Assembly: GCA_044350425.1 (NCBI GenBank)
Contig: JBILHS010000009.1
Location: 25,529-89,528, forward strand
Source: M3007 sp044350425
GTDB taxonomy: Bacteria > Bacteroidota > Bacteroidia > Chitinophagales > Saprospiraceae
Length of the DNA: 64,000 bases
Reading direction: 5' to 3'
The notes under the pieces were generated by a model, which was not told the origin of the DNA, searched no databases, and was given only the letters and a program-made list of their open reading frames with translations. Shown piece by piece: positions 46,096 through 54,479 of this stretch (within the stretch, counting starts at the first letter, position 1; every line of letters starts with the position of its first letter). Both the position numbers and the translations under genes were made by a program.

Positions 46096-47725
46096 AGGCA
46101 ACATACTTCTCCTCCACCCATTCCCAATCCACTACGGTTTCGGCATCAAGTTTCTGCCTGATCTTTGATAAACCTGGTTTCAGATCCGCCCGTCTATCCT
46201 GACTGCGCAGCAATTTCATTTTGAATAAGTCCTTAGCCAGCGGAAAAAAACGAAGGCGCTCGGCACGCCGATGGATCGGCAAAGAATCGTCCCGTCTTAA
46301 ACGGGTCGCCGTGGCATGCAACATATGTTCTGCGTAATCCTCATCCAGATCATCCAGTTCATACCGTATACGCGTATCCAGCGTAGCTGCGATGGCATAG
46401 AGATAGATGTCATCCAAAGCTCCATAGGTCAGGTAATGTGGTAGGGTCCTGGCCGCAGCGGTAAAATCTTTTTTTGCAAAAAGGATGGCCGCTTGCATAA
46501 TATCCAGCAAAAGCGCCTTTTGTTCGGCGTCATTCAATCCGGTGATTCTCCGCTGATATTTTTGAAAAAAATCTGCTGCCCAGTCCGTCTTTTGCAGCTT
46601 AAGGGCTGTTAAAAGTATGTTTTGGAAATGGGTCGTTGGCAGGCTCTCGTCCGCTTTCAGGTATTCCAGTTGACTTAATTGCAAAGAAAAGATCTTCTCC
46701 AAAAAACGATGATCCTTAGTCTCCCGATATCGGGCAGGCCAGAAACCTCTGATCATCACCCGCATGGCCTGTACCCGCAACGCAGGCAGGGCCTGTGGGT
46801 TTTTCTGGAGCAATACATCAAAATCTTCTGAGAGCTTTTCTGCCTGTAAGGGATCATTTTGTATTAGAAACTCAAGCAACGTACAATAAAGCGCCACAGC
46901 GGGTTCCTGCAAATAACCATTTACCCTTAATACCAGGGCGATTTCTACCGTAGTATCCCGATTTACCTGAAACCGGCTTAACTCAGCTGAGCCCTCATCA
47001 AACAATCGCCACATCCGTTGATAATGTACCAGGCGACACATCTGATCCAGTTTGCTCATCAGGTAAAAGGTGTCCAACTGCTCCGTTGCGGCGAGAAGGT
47101 TTTTATCCCCATCCCGTTCACTGTTATGTTCCTCGAACAGCGCTTTCTCCTGTTCCACCATAAACCTGAACTGGTGATAGTCAGCAAACTCGCGCTCATC
47201 GAAATCACTAAAATCCAGACAGTTATCCAGCTCTTTTCTAGCCTGGTTATTGAGGTTTTCGAAAAAATTTTCTGCTTTTCTGCTTTTCCGCCCAGCTTCA
47301 TCCGCCTGAATGGAGGGTACAGGCGGCAGGTTGGATCTTTGTAAGCGCTCGCTGTAGAAGCGCATCAACGAAAGTTTCTGTTGGACTTCATGCAGAATGG
47401 CGGTGCCATTGGGCTCTTCTGCGTCCCGGACCACTGCGTATCTGAAGGTTACAAAATTGCGTACAATGCGCATCAGTTGAGCCATGGTTCGTTGTAGCGC
47501 CCCCACCGGATTGGCTGCTTTTGGAAAAAACAATTTGCCTGCCACATCCCGATGCAGCTCAGGACTATTGAAATCCGGGTAATATTTCTTCAGAAATTCA
47601 AATAATGCAAGTGTCTCTTCCGGTCTCGTATCATTAAAAATAGGCGAGGCGACAAAAAGATTCAGTGCGTCCAGTTCTTCTGGTGACAGCAGTTGAAGTG
47701 TTCGAAGTAGTGGGCTGGCGTACAT
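46076..47725 (-). CDS. Uncharacterised helical protein, 549 residues
   Basis: I do not recognise a named family. The N-terminus reads LLRTLQLLSPEELDALNLFVASPIFN followed by LFEFLKKYYPDF. The rest is almost entirely predicted amphipathic helix, rich in Leu, Glu, Arg and Gln, without signal peptide or membrane segment; a TPR-like or HEAT-like solenoid is plausible. A Lys/Arg/Glu patch (AGRKSRKAENFFENLNNQ) near residue 145 may be a coiled coil. The opening motif 'L-SPEEL--L-LF--SP-FN' looks conserved-family-like. Normal codon use and length make it a real gene. It overlaps the MBOAT gene end by 20 nt. Confidence 0.75.
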   Translation of the reverse strand: MYASPLLRTLQLLSPEELDALNLFVASPIFNDTRPEETLALFEFLKKYYPDFNSPELHRDVAGKLFFPKAANPVGALQRTMAQLMRIVRNFVTFRYAVVRDAEEPNGTAILHEVQQKLSLMRFYSERLQRSNLPPVPSIQADEAGRKSRKAENFFENLNNQARKELDNCLDFSDFDEREFADYHQFRFMVEQEKALFEEHNSERDGDKNLLAATEQLDTFYLMSKLDQMCRLVHYQRMWRLFDEGSAELSRFQVNRDTTVEIALVLRVNGYLQEPAVALYCTLLEFLIQNDPLQAEKLSEDFDVLLQKNPQALPALRVQAMRVMIRGFWPARYRETKDHRFLEKIFSLQLSQLEYLKADESLPTTHFQNILLTALKLQKTDWAADFFQKYQRRITGLNDAEQKALLLDIMQAAILFAKKDFTAAARTLPHYLTYGALDDIYLYAIAATLDTRIRYELDDLDEDYAEHMLHATATRLRRDDSLPIHRRAERLRFFPLAKDLFKMKLLRSQDRRADLKPGLSKIRQKLDAETVVDWEWVEEKYVAFKTESK

Positions 47726-47955
47726 GGAAGGATAGCGCTTATCTTAAATTCATTGATATTCAATGAATTGTACGCATTTGATTGCTATAAGGTTCCACAA
47801 AACTCTCAAAACATTTCCACAAATGGAAGTGATGTTCATTTATGTGTTTGGGCTCCACCCTGATTCACCCCCACCTTTGACCTATCAAAAGCGCCGAAAG
47901 AAAGCTGAGGTGTATTTGAGATGACTGTCAGAATCGAAAGACCGGAACTAACCAC

Positions 47956-48108
47956 ATGAAAGCAGCCTGGTATAGTTTGCCCAAACAACCCCGAGCAGCG
48001 CTCCAAACAATGAAGACCGAGCAGGAAAAAGGTGAAATTAAAGAAGCGCTGCCGGGGGCCAGGTTTACCAGCCAAAAAACAGAAATAGTAGATTATACTC
48101 AGATATAA
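47956..48108 (+). CDS. Candidate 50-residue small ORF
   Basis: ATG at 47956 gives MKAAWYSLPKQPRAALQ... ending EIVDYTQI, 50 residues, hydrophilic and rich in Lys, Glu and Gln. Nothing recognisable. The reason to list it is that the 47726-48347 stretch has no other + strand gene, yet a clear + strand terminator stands at 48315. Something is therefore transcribed through here, either this ORF or a non-coding RNA. A longer opposite-strand frame (47836-48159) has an implausible composition. 48109-48314 contains a small hairpin GCCGTA/TACGGC near 48254. Confidence 0.3.
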   Translation: MKAAWYSLPKQPRAALQTMKTEQEKGEIKEALPGARFTSQKTEIVDYTQI

Positions 48109-48314
48109 AGGTACTGAAAACCTAAGAAAAGGCGACCATGAGAGCGGCCCTTTAGTCATCCTTTCACCTTCATTTATACCTTATCCTATTAAACCAGACC
48201 CCAAAACCACTTGAAAACAGCCTCCCAAAGGCGCCATTCCAAGCACTGATTTAATGCCGTAGCAATTACGGCTCCCTGTGTAACGCATTAGAATCGAGGA
48301 AAACAATTTTCTGT

Positions 48315-48345
48315 CCGTGTGCCCAACCAAGCACACGGGCTTTTT
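48315..48345 (+). terminator. + strand terminator CCGTGTGC/GCACACGG
   Basis: A perfect 8-bp stem with an 8-nt loop, then GCTTTTT. It follows no recognised + strand gene; the T-run ends right at the stop of the minus-strand small membrane ORF. Confidence 0.75.
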
Positions 48346-48347
48346 AT

Positions 48348-48464
48348 TTAGCCACTGGTTGCTTTAAAGTACAACATGGCTGCGAGGCTAAGATGAAGTG
48401 CGACAGTCAGTATCCAGGCATGCCTTTGAACCTGACGTTCTTTTTTCGCGGTTGAATAGTGCAT
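48348..48464 (-). CDS. Candidate 38-residue single-span membrane protein
   Basis: ATG at 48464: MHYSTAKKERQVQRHAW then a hydrophobic span ILTVALHLSLAAMLYF and a short KATSG tail. Positive residues before and a single span after give a clear positive-inside topology. A TAACTTTC sequence (one mismatch from TAnnTTTG) lies 6 nt upstream of the ATG, the same placement as at truB. It is too short for most gene callers. The composition resembles an N-terminal anchor, so it could be a decayed remnant, but it has proper start and stop. Confidence 0.45.
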   Translation of the reverse strand: MHYSTAKKERQVQRHAWILTVALHLSLAAMLYFKATSG

Positions 48465-48561
48465 ATGGCGGAAAGTTAAATGATGTATCAAATGACCTGC
48501 CCAGAACGAAATAACCGGTAAGCATAGTTTAAAGGCCTACTTTTTTAAAGTTAAAATAAGC

Positions 48562-49095
48562 TTAATCTAAAAGCCCATCCGGCAAATCGACCATTACCTG
48601 CCGGTTTACTTCGTCTATGGACTGAATAAATTGTTCGTTCAAGGGCACCAGAACGTCTCTTTCCTTGTATTTCAGAAACGCCATTTCCTGCTGAGGCATT
48701 TCAAGTACTTCGTCAATGATGCCGATCTCACCCAGCAAGGCATCGACCATCAGAAAGCCTGCCAGGTGTCCGTATTTGAGTGTCTCCTCTGGTTCAAATT
48801 CAAACTCCCGGGCGTGGTCCGGCAAGATATCCTGCGCTCGTAGCAATACATCCCTTGATTGAAGCAAGGTGGCTGTATCGCGGTTGTCCACTTCTTCCAG
48901 CTTGACAATCATATCACCGCCTCCGCGGACATTGTCTATGAAATAAGGGATCTTAACGCCCTTGATCTCGAGGAAGATCCGTTCGTTTTTCATAAAATCT
49001 TCCAGATAACGCTCCTCGATAAAAAATTTCAGCTCTCCGGTGAGACTATGTGCTTTTCGGGTTCGGCCAATGGTTACGTATTCTATTTCTGCCAT
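48562..49095 (-). CDS. rimM: Ribosome maturation factor RimM
   Basis: 30S assembly factor that binds ribosomal protein S19 near the 16S head. 177 residues from ATG 49095 (AEIEYVTIGRTRKAHSLTGEL, the normal start); an in-frame codon at 49143 would add 16 residues and lies upstream of the promoter element. RimM N-domain then PRC-barrel (LAGFLMVDALLGEIGIIDEV...DVLVPLNEQFIQSIDEVNRQVMVDLPDGLLD in pieces). The usual rpsP-rimM-trmD neighbours are absent here, so the gene stands alone. Confidence 0.92.
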   Translation of the reverse strand: MAEIEYVTIGRTRKAHSLTGELKFFIEERYLEDFMKNERIFLEIKGVKIPYFIDNVRGGGDMIVKLEEVDNRDTATLLQSRDVLLRAQDILPDHAREFEFEPEETLKYGHLAGFLMVDALLGEIGIIDEVLEMPQQEMAFLKYKERDVLVPLNEQFIQSIDEVNRQVMVDLPDGLLD

Positions 49096-49131
49096 TTCGA
49101 GATCCGGGCTTTTGAATCGGCCCTTGAATGG

Positions 49132-49139
49132 CAAAGGTA
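49132..49139 (-). promoter_or_regulatory. -7 promoter element TACCTTTG for rimM
   Basis: TACCTTTG on the minus strand, 36 nt upstream of the rimM ATG chosen here, fits TAnnTTTG and would place the start of transcription inside the longer alternative reading frame, supporting the shorter start. Confidence 0.55.
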
Positions 49140-49151
49140 ACAAGGCATTTC

Positions 49152-49196
49152 ACAAAAAGCAGAAACCCAGAGAAGCAGGTTGCCTCTCTGGGTTTC
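49152..49196 (-). terminator. Terminator after the small secreted protein gene
   Basis: AGAAACCCAGAGA and TCTCTGGGTTTCT pair over 13 bp with a 10-nt loop. On the minus strand they are followed by a TTTTTG run. It separates the 81-residue protein gene from rimM. Confidence 0.8.
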
Positions 49197-49221
49197 TAAA
49201 TATAAAATAACTACATCAAAT

Positions 49222-49467
49222 TTAATTATTGGCACCTAAAAACCGTTGAGCAATTTCCCAAACCCGGCCTAAAACTGATAAATCCGGCACAGAAAGCTTT
49301 CCCGATTCATGGCTGTCTTCACTTTCTACCTGATTTTGCACCACTTCAATTTTTGAAAAAGCTTGAACCGCAGTAGAATTTGCCTGAATATTTACGAAAG
49401 CAAATGCAAAAAGACTTAAAAATGAAGCTGTTACTAAAATTGATTTGATTGTTTGTTCTTGTTTCAT
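49222..49467 (-). CDS. Small exported protein of unknown function
   Basis: 81 residues with a signal-like N-terminus (IKSILVTASFLSLFAFAFVNIQA) and a short acidic, Ser-rich mature part ending VLGRVWEIAQRFLGANN, an amphipathic helix. A TACTTTCG promoter-like element lies at 49494-49501 and a good terminator follows the gene, so it is a monocistronic unit. No family recognised. Confidence 0.65.
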   Translation of the reverse strand: MKQEQTIKSILVTASFLSLFAFAFVNIQANSTAVQAFSKIEVVQNQVESEDSHESGKLSVPDLSVLGRVWEIAQRFLGANN

Positions 49468-49599
49468 AGCCTTGTCAATTTTGAAAGACGGGACGAAAGT
49501 AACGGAATTTTTGAATTTACAAGCATATAAACCCCCATTATTTCAAAATCATAGACAACTATCCAGGAAAAAAGGTTGCCGCAGACCATTTGTTTTTTT

Positions 49600-49635
49600 A
49601 AAAATAAAACCCTACCGGTATTACACCGGCAGGGT
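49600..49635 (-). terminator. Terminator after the DUF1573 gene
   Basis: On the minus strand ACCCTGCCGG-TGTAAT-ACCGGTAGGGT, then TTTTATTTT. It stands 30 nt after the stop at 49666. Confidence 0.85.
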
Positions 49636-49665
49636 CGTATCGTCAAACCAAAAATCAATCAGTTC

Positions 49666-50094
49666 TTATTGCTTGATGCCGCCGTTGCTGGCTGGCACTG
49701 CTTCTTGTGTAGCTGGAACCAAAACTTCACCTTTGATCGTAAGGGTATGTGATTCTGGTGTTTCGTTGGTAGTAAGGGTTACTGTTTTCGTGAAGGCGCC
49801 TGGACGGTTGGTGTCGTAGCTCACGTCGATGGTTTTAGTTTCGCCAGGCATGATTGGCTCCTGTGGGTAAGTAGGTACCGTGCAACCGCAAGAACCTTTG
49901 GCAGATTTGATCACGAGTGGCTCGTTACCTGTATTGGTGAACGAAAATTTGCGGACTTTGTCGCTTCCTTTTTCGATTTTACCATAGTCAATAGTAGTCG
50001 TTGGGAAAGTCATCACTGGGCCAGTTGCATTTTGTGCATTTACTGCAAATGCGCCGAGGAGAAAAAAAGCGAGGAGGGAAAATGCTTGTTTCAT
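49666..50094 (-). CDS. Secreted DUF1573 protein
   Basis: 142 residues. Signal peptide (AFSLLAFFLLGAFAVNAQ), then one Ig-like DUF1573 domain: TTIDYGKIEKGSDKVRKFSFTN, LVIKSAKGSCGCTVPTYPQEPI, PGETKTIDVSYDTNRPGAF. The CGC pair is the family hallmark. Periplasmic or surface, function unknown. A TACTTTTG promoter element lies at 50163-50170 on the minus strand; a terminator follows. The 50095-50307 spacer holds nothing else I can see. Confidence 0.9.
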   Translation of the reverse strand: MKQAFSLLAFFLLGAFAVNAQNATGPVMTFPTTTIDYGKIEKGSDKVRKFSFTNTGNEPLVIKSAKGSCGCTVPTYPQEPIMPGETKTIDVSYDTNRPGAFTKTVTLTTNETPESHTLTIKGEVLVPATQEAVPASNGGIKQ

Positions 50095-50307
50095 TAGAAT
50101 GGAAACCGTTTAAGATGAGATGAATGTTAAGTGTGCTAATCGTCTTAGTCAGAATGATGCCACAAAAGTATGGGGGGGATGCTGATCAAGGAACACTTTC
50201 CCTGTTAACGATAGCCAAAATAAAGCAAACCCTTTTTTAAGTTCCCTAATGAATTGAAAAACAGGGGCTTTTTGAGGCAGTTTTAGCCAAAAACGGAAGC
50301 TGCTTTT

Positions 50308-51555
50308 TTAGACCATAGATCGAAAAACAGCTTTCCAGTTTTCCCAGAAAGGCGAATTCCAGGAAGAGTTGTGCCACAACAAGGTATAGTCGCCCTGGTG
50401 CTTTTCAACCGTTTTGCGGAGTTGAAGCAGTGATTCCAAGGCCTGTTGTGGCGTAAGTTGCTGATATTGAGCGAGCGTGACATCCATCGCAATCAAGGGC
50501 TTTTCGCGCAATCGAAGCATTTTACGGGTTTCAAGATCAAATACGGGGTAATCGTGACAGATGCCGGCCCGAAAACCGACCTGCTCCGGATATCCCAGCG
50601 TACTGTCTTCCTTCAATCCGGAGCCTTCCCACATTTTCCAGGTTTCAGGTACTGAAAAACGCAGATAATGCTGGCGCCCGGCAACGATCTCTACAGGTGA
50701 AATATCCTGCAGAGAGGCCAATTCCCGTTTAAAGGCCTCCTGATCTTCAAAAGCTTCATAACTTGGATGAAAGCCTATGGTATGCCCGCGTGCGGTCATT
50801 TTTGTGATCAGGTTCTTTATAAATGAATGGTTCAAAGGATACCAGCAATCGCTGGAAGCGGGGCGTTGTCCCATAAAATTGAATTGCGCCTTATGCCCGT
50901 TTTTTTCAAAAAGATCCATCCATTCATCAAAAACGTCATAAGGATCTTTTTGTCGAAACATATGGTTTTTAAACCAATATCCGGCTTCCTGCAGATCGCC
51001 CCGCTTGAAAACAGCGCCTGCGAGGGTTTTCAAACGGTCAAATTCGGACCACCAGAGGCGGGGGTGATCAACGTCGCAACTGATGGACATCCGAAACTGC
51101 CTGCTTTTCCGTTCGCCCTTCCAACCCAAACGAAGCAGCGCATCCCAGATCCTATCCGCCCACTCATTTACCACCGGCCGCTGTAAAAAGCCGTGTTTCC
51201 AGGCCAGTGATTGCGCTACCGGAAAGCGTCCGTGCTTGTCGCGAGTCATTATCTGTCGCTCTTCAGATCTTGTAAGCAGATAGAAGGCTGTCGCAAATGG
51301 ATCAAAGGTCGATGGGTTCCAGTCCCCTTCAGCCGGCATCTGCCATCCTTCCAGACCCATTCGGTGAAGATCCGGAAAACCATCCTTGATGATCAGTTCC
51401 GAACCATTCGGAAGCTGAAGCACATGGCGATCGCCGGGTTTATATTCCACACGATAAGCAATGCCCAGCATCTCCCCGAGCAAGACATGCAGGATATATT
51501 CCTTTTCAGGTTGGAATTGTTCAGAAGTACAAACGAGGAGCATCTTTTGAAGCAT
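50308..51555 (-). CDS. Polysaccharide deacetylase-like (NodB-fold) protein
   Basis: 415 residues from ATG 51555 (a TTG just before is in frame). The N-terminal 130 residues are of the kind found in front of Bacteroidota NodB-like proteins: LLVCTSEQF...YILHVLLGEMLGI, then FDPFATAFYLLTRSEE. The NodB-like half follows: RMSISCDVDHPRLW, FEKNGHKAQFNFMGQRP, RGHTIGFHPSYEAF and DYTLLWHNSSWNSPFW. The metal site DVDH...H-x3 appears (H in GFHPS), so it may be active. No signal peptide. It starts 34 nt past the lhgO stop and is probably co-transcribed with it. Confidence 0.8.
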   Translation of the reverse strand: MLQKMLLVCTSEQFQPEKEYILHVLLGEMLGIAYRVEYKPGDRHVLQLPNGSELIIKDGFPDLHRMGLEGWQMPAEGDWNPSTFDPFATAFYLLTRSEERQIMTRDKHGRFPVAQSLAWKHGFLQRPVVNEWADRIWDALLRLGWKGERKSRQFRMSISCDVDHPRLWWSEFDRLKTLAGAVFKRGDLQEAGYWFKNHMFRQKDPYDVFDEWMDLFEKNGHKAQFNFMGQRPASSDCWYPLNHSFIKNLITKMTARGHTIGFHPSYEAFEDQEAFKRELASLQDISPVEIVAGRQHYLRFSVPETWKMWEGSGLKEDSTLGYPEQVGFRAGICHDYPVFDLETRKMLRLREKPLIAMDVTLAQYQQLTPQQALESLLQLRKTVEKHQGDYTLLWHNSSWNSPFWENWKAVFRSMV

Positions 51556-51588
51556 CAAGGACTATCTATAATAAAGTGCTTTCGTTGT

Positions 51589-52809
51589 TCAGCCAATCAT
51601 CTCAAGCACTTTTTCCGCCACGGTCTCCCCCACCGCAAGTGAAGCAGTGGCTGCGGGGCTTGGCGCATTGCACACATTCAGGATACGGGGTTTTGAAAGG
51701 ATGAGAAAATCGTCCAAAAGGTTGCCATCCCGATCACAGGCCATGGCTCTGACCCCTGAACGCCCGGGCACCACATCGTCGGAGGTGATGGCCGGCACCA
51801 GGTGTTGAAGTGCTTTTACGAAATGTGCTTTGGAATAACTGCGTTGCATTTCAGCCCATCCTTCCCGCCAGAATTTTTGGGCGATCTTTCTAAACCCCGG
51901 AAATGCCAAGGTTTCACCCAACTCTTTGACATTCAATTGCCAACGAGAATACCCTTCCCGCTGGAATGCCAGCACTGCGTTAGGGCCAGCTTCAATGCCA
52001 CCCTGGATCATGCGTGTAAAATGGACCCCCAGAAATGGGAAATCAGGATTGGGTACCGGGTAGATCAGGTTTCGGACCAGGTGCTCCGAGGCTGGTTTGA
52101 GTTCGTAATATTCTCCCCGGAAAGGAAGAATCTGTACACCGGGCTCTTCTCCGGTGTAGCGCGCAACATGGTCGGAATAAAGCCCCGCACAATTGACAAA
52201 AAAGACCGTTTCCCAATGTCTTTCACCAGGCTCAGCATCCTTGGTTTCGGATTCCACAACGATACAGTCTGGCCGCTCCCGGACCGCTACAACCTTTTGA
52301 TTTACAAAGATCTCCCCACCATTTGCCTGAAATATTGCCGCATACTTTGTTGCAACTACGCCGTAATCAACGATGCCCGCTTGCGGCACCCAAACCGCAG
52401 CAACAGCGCGGACATTGGGTTCTATTTCCCGGGCTTCGGCGCCGGATATTTTCCGGATCCCTATAAGACCGTTTTCTTGTCCGCGCTGGAAGATCTTTTC
52501 CAAAGCCGCCTCCTCGTGGGCTTCCGATGCGACAATGATCTTTCCACAGACCTCGTGTTGAATATCATGTTCCTGGCAAAATTGTAAGAGCAAGTCGTAT
52601 CCGCGTTTACAATTGATGGCTCGCAAACTACCGGGTCGGTAATAGATGCCACTATGGATCACACCACTGTTGTGGCTGCTCTGGTGGGAGGCCACCTGTG
52701 CTTCTTTTTCAAGCACCGCAATTTTCAACAAGGGTCGTTGCCGCTGTAATTGAAGTGCTGTGGCAAGGCCCACAATTCCTCCGCCGGTTATCAAAACATC
52801 GTAGCGCAT
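51589..52809 (-). CDS. lhgO: L-2-hydroxyglutarate oxidase
   Basis: FAD-dependent oxidation of L-2-hydroxyglutarate to 2-oxoglutarate, electrons passing to the membrane quinone pool. 406 residues. It reads YDVLITGGGIVGLATALQLQ, VLEKEAQVASHQSSHNSGVIHSG, AGIVDYGVVATKYA, FFVNCAGLYSDHVAR, FLGVHFTRMIQGGIEAGPNAV and PGRSGVRAMACDRDG, all in the order of LhgO. A TATCTTCG element 6 nt upstream of the ATG (52815-52822, minus) is a plausible promoter. The polysaccharide-deacetylase-like gene follows on the same strand. Confidence 0.94.
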   Translation of the reverse strand: MRYDVLITGGGIVGLATALQLQRQRPLLKIAVLEKEAQVASHQSSHNSGVIHSGIYYRPGSLRAINCKRGYDLLLQFCQEHDIQHEVCGKIIVASEAHEEAALEKIFQRGQENGLIGIRKISGAEAREIEPNVRAVAAVWVPQAGIVDYGVVATKYAAIFQANGGEIFVNQKVVAVRERPDCIVVESETKDAEPGERHWETVFFVNCAGLYSDHVARYTGEEPGVQILPFRGEYYELKPASEHLVRNLIYPVPNPDFPFLGVHFTRMIQGGIEAGPNAVLAFQREGYSRWQLNVKELGETLAFPGFRKIAQKFWREGWAEMQRSYSKAHFVKALQHLVPAITSDDVVPGRSGVRAMACDRDGNLLDDFLILSKPRILNVCNAPSPAATASLAVGETVAEKVLEMIG

Positions 52810-52930
52810 GGGGGCGAAGATAGTTGGCGACCAGACTACCGGACATTTTTTACACGCTGTTTTACGCGATAAAAATGTGCTGGTTTTAACAATAGTATGT
52901 TAACCCCTACCCTATTGGCTGAAGGCTGGC

Positions 52931-52938
52931 TACTTTTG
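52931..52938 (+). promoter_or_regulatory. -7 promoter element TACTTTTG for the amidohydrolase-like gene
   Basis: A perfect TAnnTTTG match 53 nt before the ATG at 52992. TTG occurs only 13 nt upstream, so the -33 half is weak. Confidence 0.5.
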
Positions 52939-52991
52939 CAGGGCTTTTTTTGGATAAAATTATACAATCTATTCAAAATCAACATTTTAAG

Positions 52992-54236
52992 ATGAAACGA
53001 ATACTTCCTTCTATTTTATTGCTGTGCTGCATTGGTCAGATTCTACTGGCGCAATCGGGCAGCAAAGCATACGAATTTCGCAATGGTCAGTGGTATGATG
53101 GCAAAGGGTTTGTCACAGCTACCTGGTACACTTCCAACGGCCTGCTCAGCAAAAAAGCACCCGGGAAAATAGATTCTGTGATAGACCTCCAGGGTCGCTG
53201 GGTCATCCCACCCATGGGAGATGCCCACTGTTCAAGCATTTCAGAAAACCCCTCTGCAGCCAATACCCTGAATCTTTACATGGGTGAGGGTATTTTTTAC
53301 CTTCAAATGCTCGGAAATACCAAAGAAGGGAGGGCCACCACTGCCCCCTTGATGAACAAGCCGACGGCACCGGATGCCGTTTTCGCCAATGGTGTGATCA
53401 CTTGTACCCTCGGACATCCTTTTTTAGAATATGAGGGCCCGGCCAATAAGATCAAAAACCCGGCGGTCTGGGTAGAAAAGTATGCAGAGCTTAAAACCAG
53501 CCAGAAAATGCTGGGCAATGGCTACTGGTTCATTGACAATAAAGAGGCCCTTGCAGCCAACTGGGACAAGATCAAAATGCAAAACCCAAGTGTGATCTCG
53601 ATCTATTTGCTGGATGTAAAAAACAAAGGCGGAAGAGAAGGTAAAGGGCTTTCTGAAGAAGTTGCAAAGCTGGTTGTAAAAAAAGCGCATAAATCCGGAC
53701 TTCGGGTATTCGCTCAGGTAGAAACTGCGGATGACCTGAGCCTGGGGCTAAAACTGGGTGTAGATGGCTTTTCAAACCTTCCGGGCCATGATTGGGATGG
53801 CAATGGCGACACCCAAAAATTTGAGATCTCGGATGCGGACCTCAAAATACTGGCAAAAAAAAGAACGCCTTTGGTTTTGCTGCTTTCTCATGCGCAGGCG
53901 GCTACCAACCGTGCAGCGGCACAGGCTTTCCATAAAAAAACGCTGCGACGCTTGCTCGATGCAAATATCAATGTAGCCATGGGCTCAGATGATGCGCAGC
54001 GGACCCTTCGCATGGAATTAAATTACTGGTTTGGATTGGGTGACATGGATGATGCCCGCACCCTTAAAGTGTTGTGCGAAAATACTCCACGGGCTATTTT
54101 CCCGAACCGAAAGATCGGTAAGTTCGAAAATGGATATGAGGCCAGCTTTCTGGTTTTGAGTGACAACCCACTTTTGAATGTATTGAAAACCAGGGTACAA
54201 TCCTTTAAAGTTAAGAACGGCGTGTTGCTCAAATAA
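52992..54236 (+). CDS. Secreted amidohydrolase-fold protein lacking most metal ligands
   Basis: 414 residues from ATG 52992, which starts a signal peptide (MKRILPSILLLCCIGQILLAQ); an upstream in-frame codon at 52950 is rejected. The amidohydrolase frame is clear (IDLQGRWVIPPMGDAH, LKLGVDGFSNLPGHD, VAMGSDDAQRTL, ENTPRAIF...GKFENGYEASFLVLSDNPL). However, the expected HxH after the first strand is HCS, the usual HVET is QVET, and the usual AHLPG is SNLPG. Only the first His and the late Asp remain. This looks like a catalytically altered or dead member that may bind a ligand instead. Confidence 0.8.
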   Translation: MKRILPSILLLCCIGQILLAQSGSKAYEFRNGQWYDGKGFVTATWYTSNGLLSKKAPGKIDSVIDLQGRWVIPPMGDAHCSSISENPSAANTLNLYMGEGIFYLQMLGNTKEGRATTAPLMNKPTAPDAVFANGVITCTLGHPFLEYEGPANKIKNPAVWVEKYAELKTSQKMLGNGYWFIDNKEALAANWDKIKMQNPSVISIYLLDVKNKGGREGKGLSEEVAKLVVKKAHKSGLRVFAQVETADDLSLGLKLGVDGFSNLPGHDWDGNGDTQKFEISDADLKILAKKRTPLVLLLSHAQAATNRAAAQAFHKKTLRRLLDANINVAMGSDDAQRTLRMELNYWFGLGDMDDARTLKVLCENTPRAIFPNRKIGKFENGYEASFLVLSDNPLLNVLKTRVQSFKVKNGVLLK

Positions 54237-54479
54237 TAGGGTCAAGCGATCCCGTTTGATCATGAGTCATCTCAAATTTTAGTGAAATGCCCCGCCTGGA
54301 GTATTTTCACGTGGATTTGGGATGACTCTTTTTTTTAAGTAAAAACTGGACAAAAAACCTACTTGTGCGTTTTTGGCAGATGAATGCAAAACTTTCATCG
54401 AATCGCGGCTTGCTTACACGTACAATTGCAGACTTTTGTGCCGCTTTTTTACTAGAAAATTATCAGCATCAACAAAAAC

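Noticed and set aside
47850..47880. tmRNA/tRNA 3'-end-like GGGCTCCACC
   Set aside because: No T-loop precedes it and no tmRNA 5' half or tag reading frame is present within 500 nt.
47836..48159. 107-codon minus-strand ORF in the intergenic stretch
   Set aside because: Residue composition (Phe, Cys, Ser and Leu clusters) looks like translated non-coding DNA, and it is opposed by a better + strand candidate.
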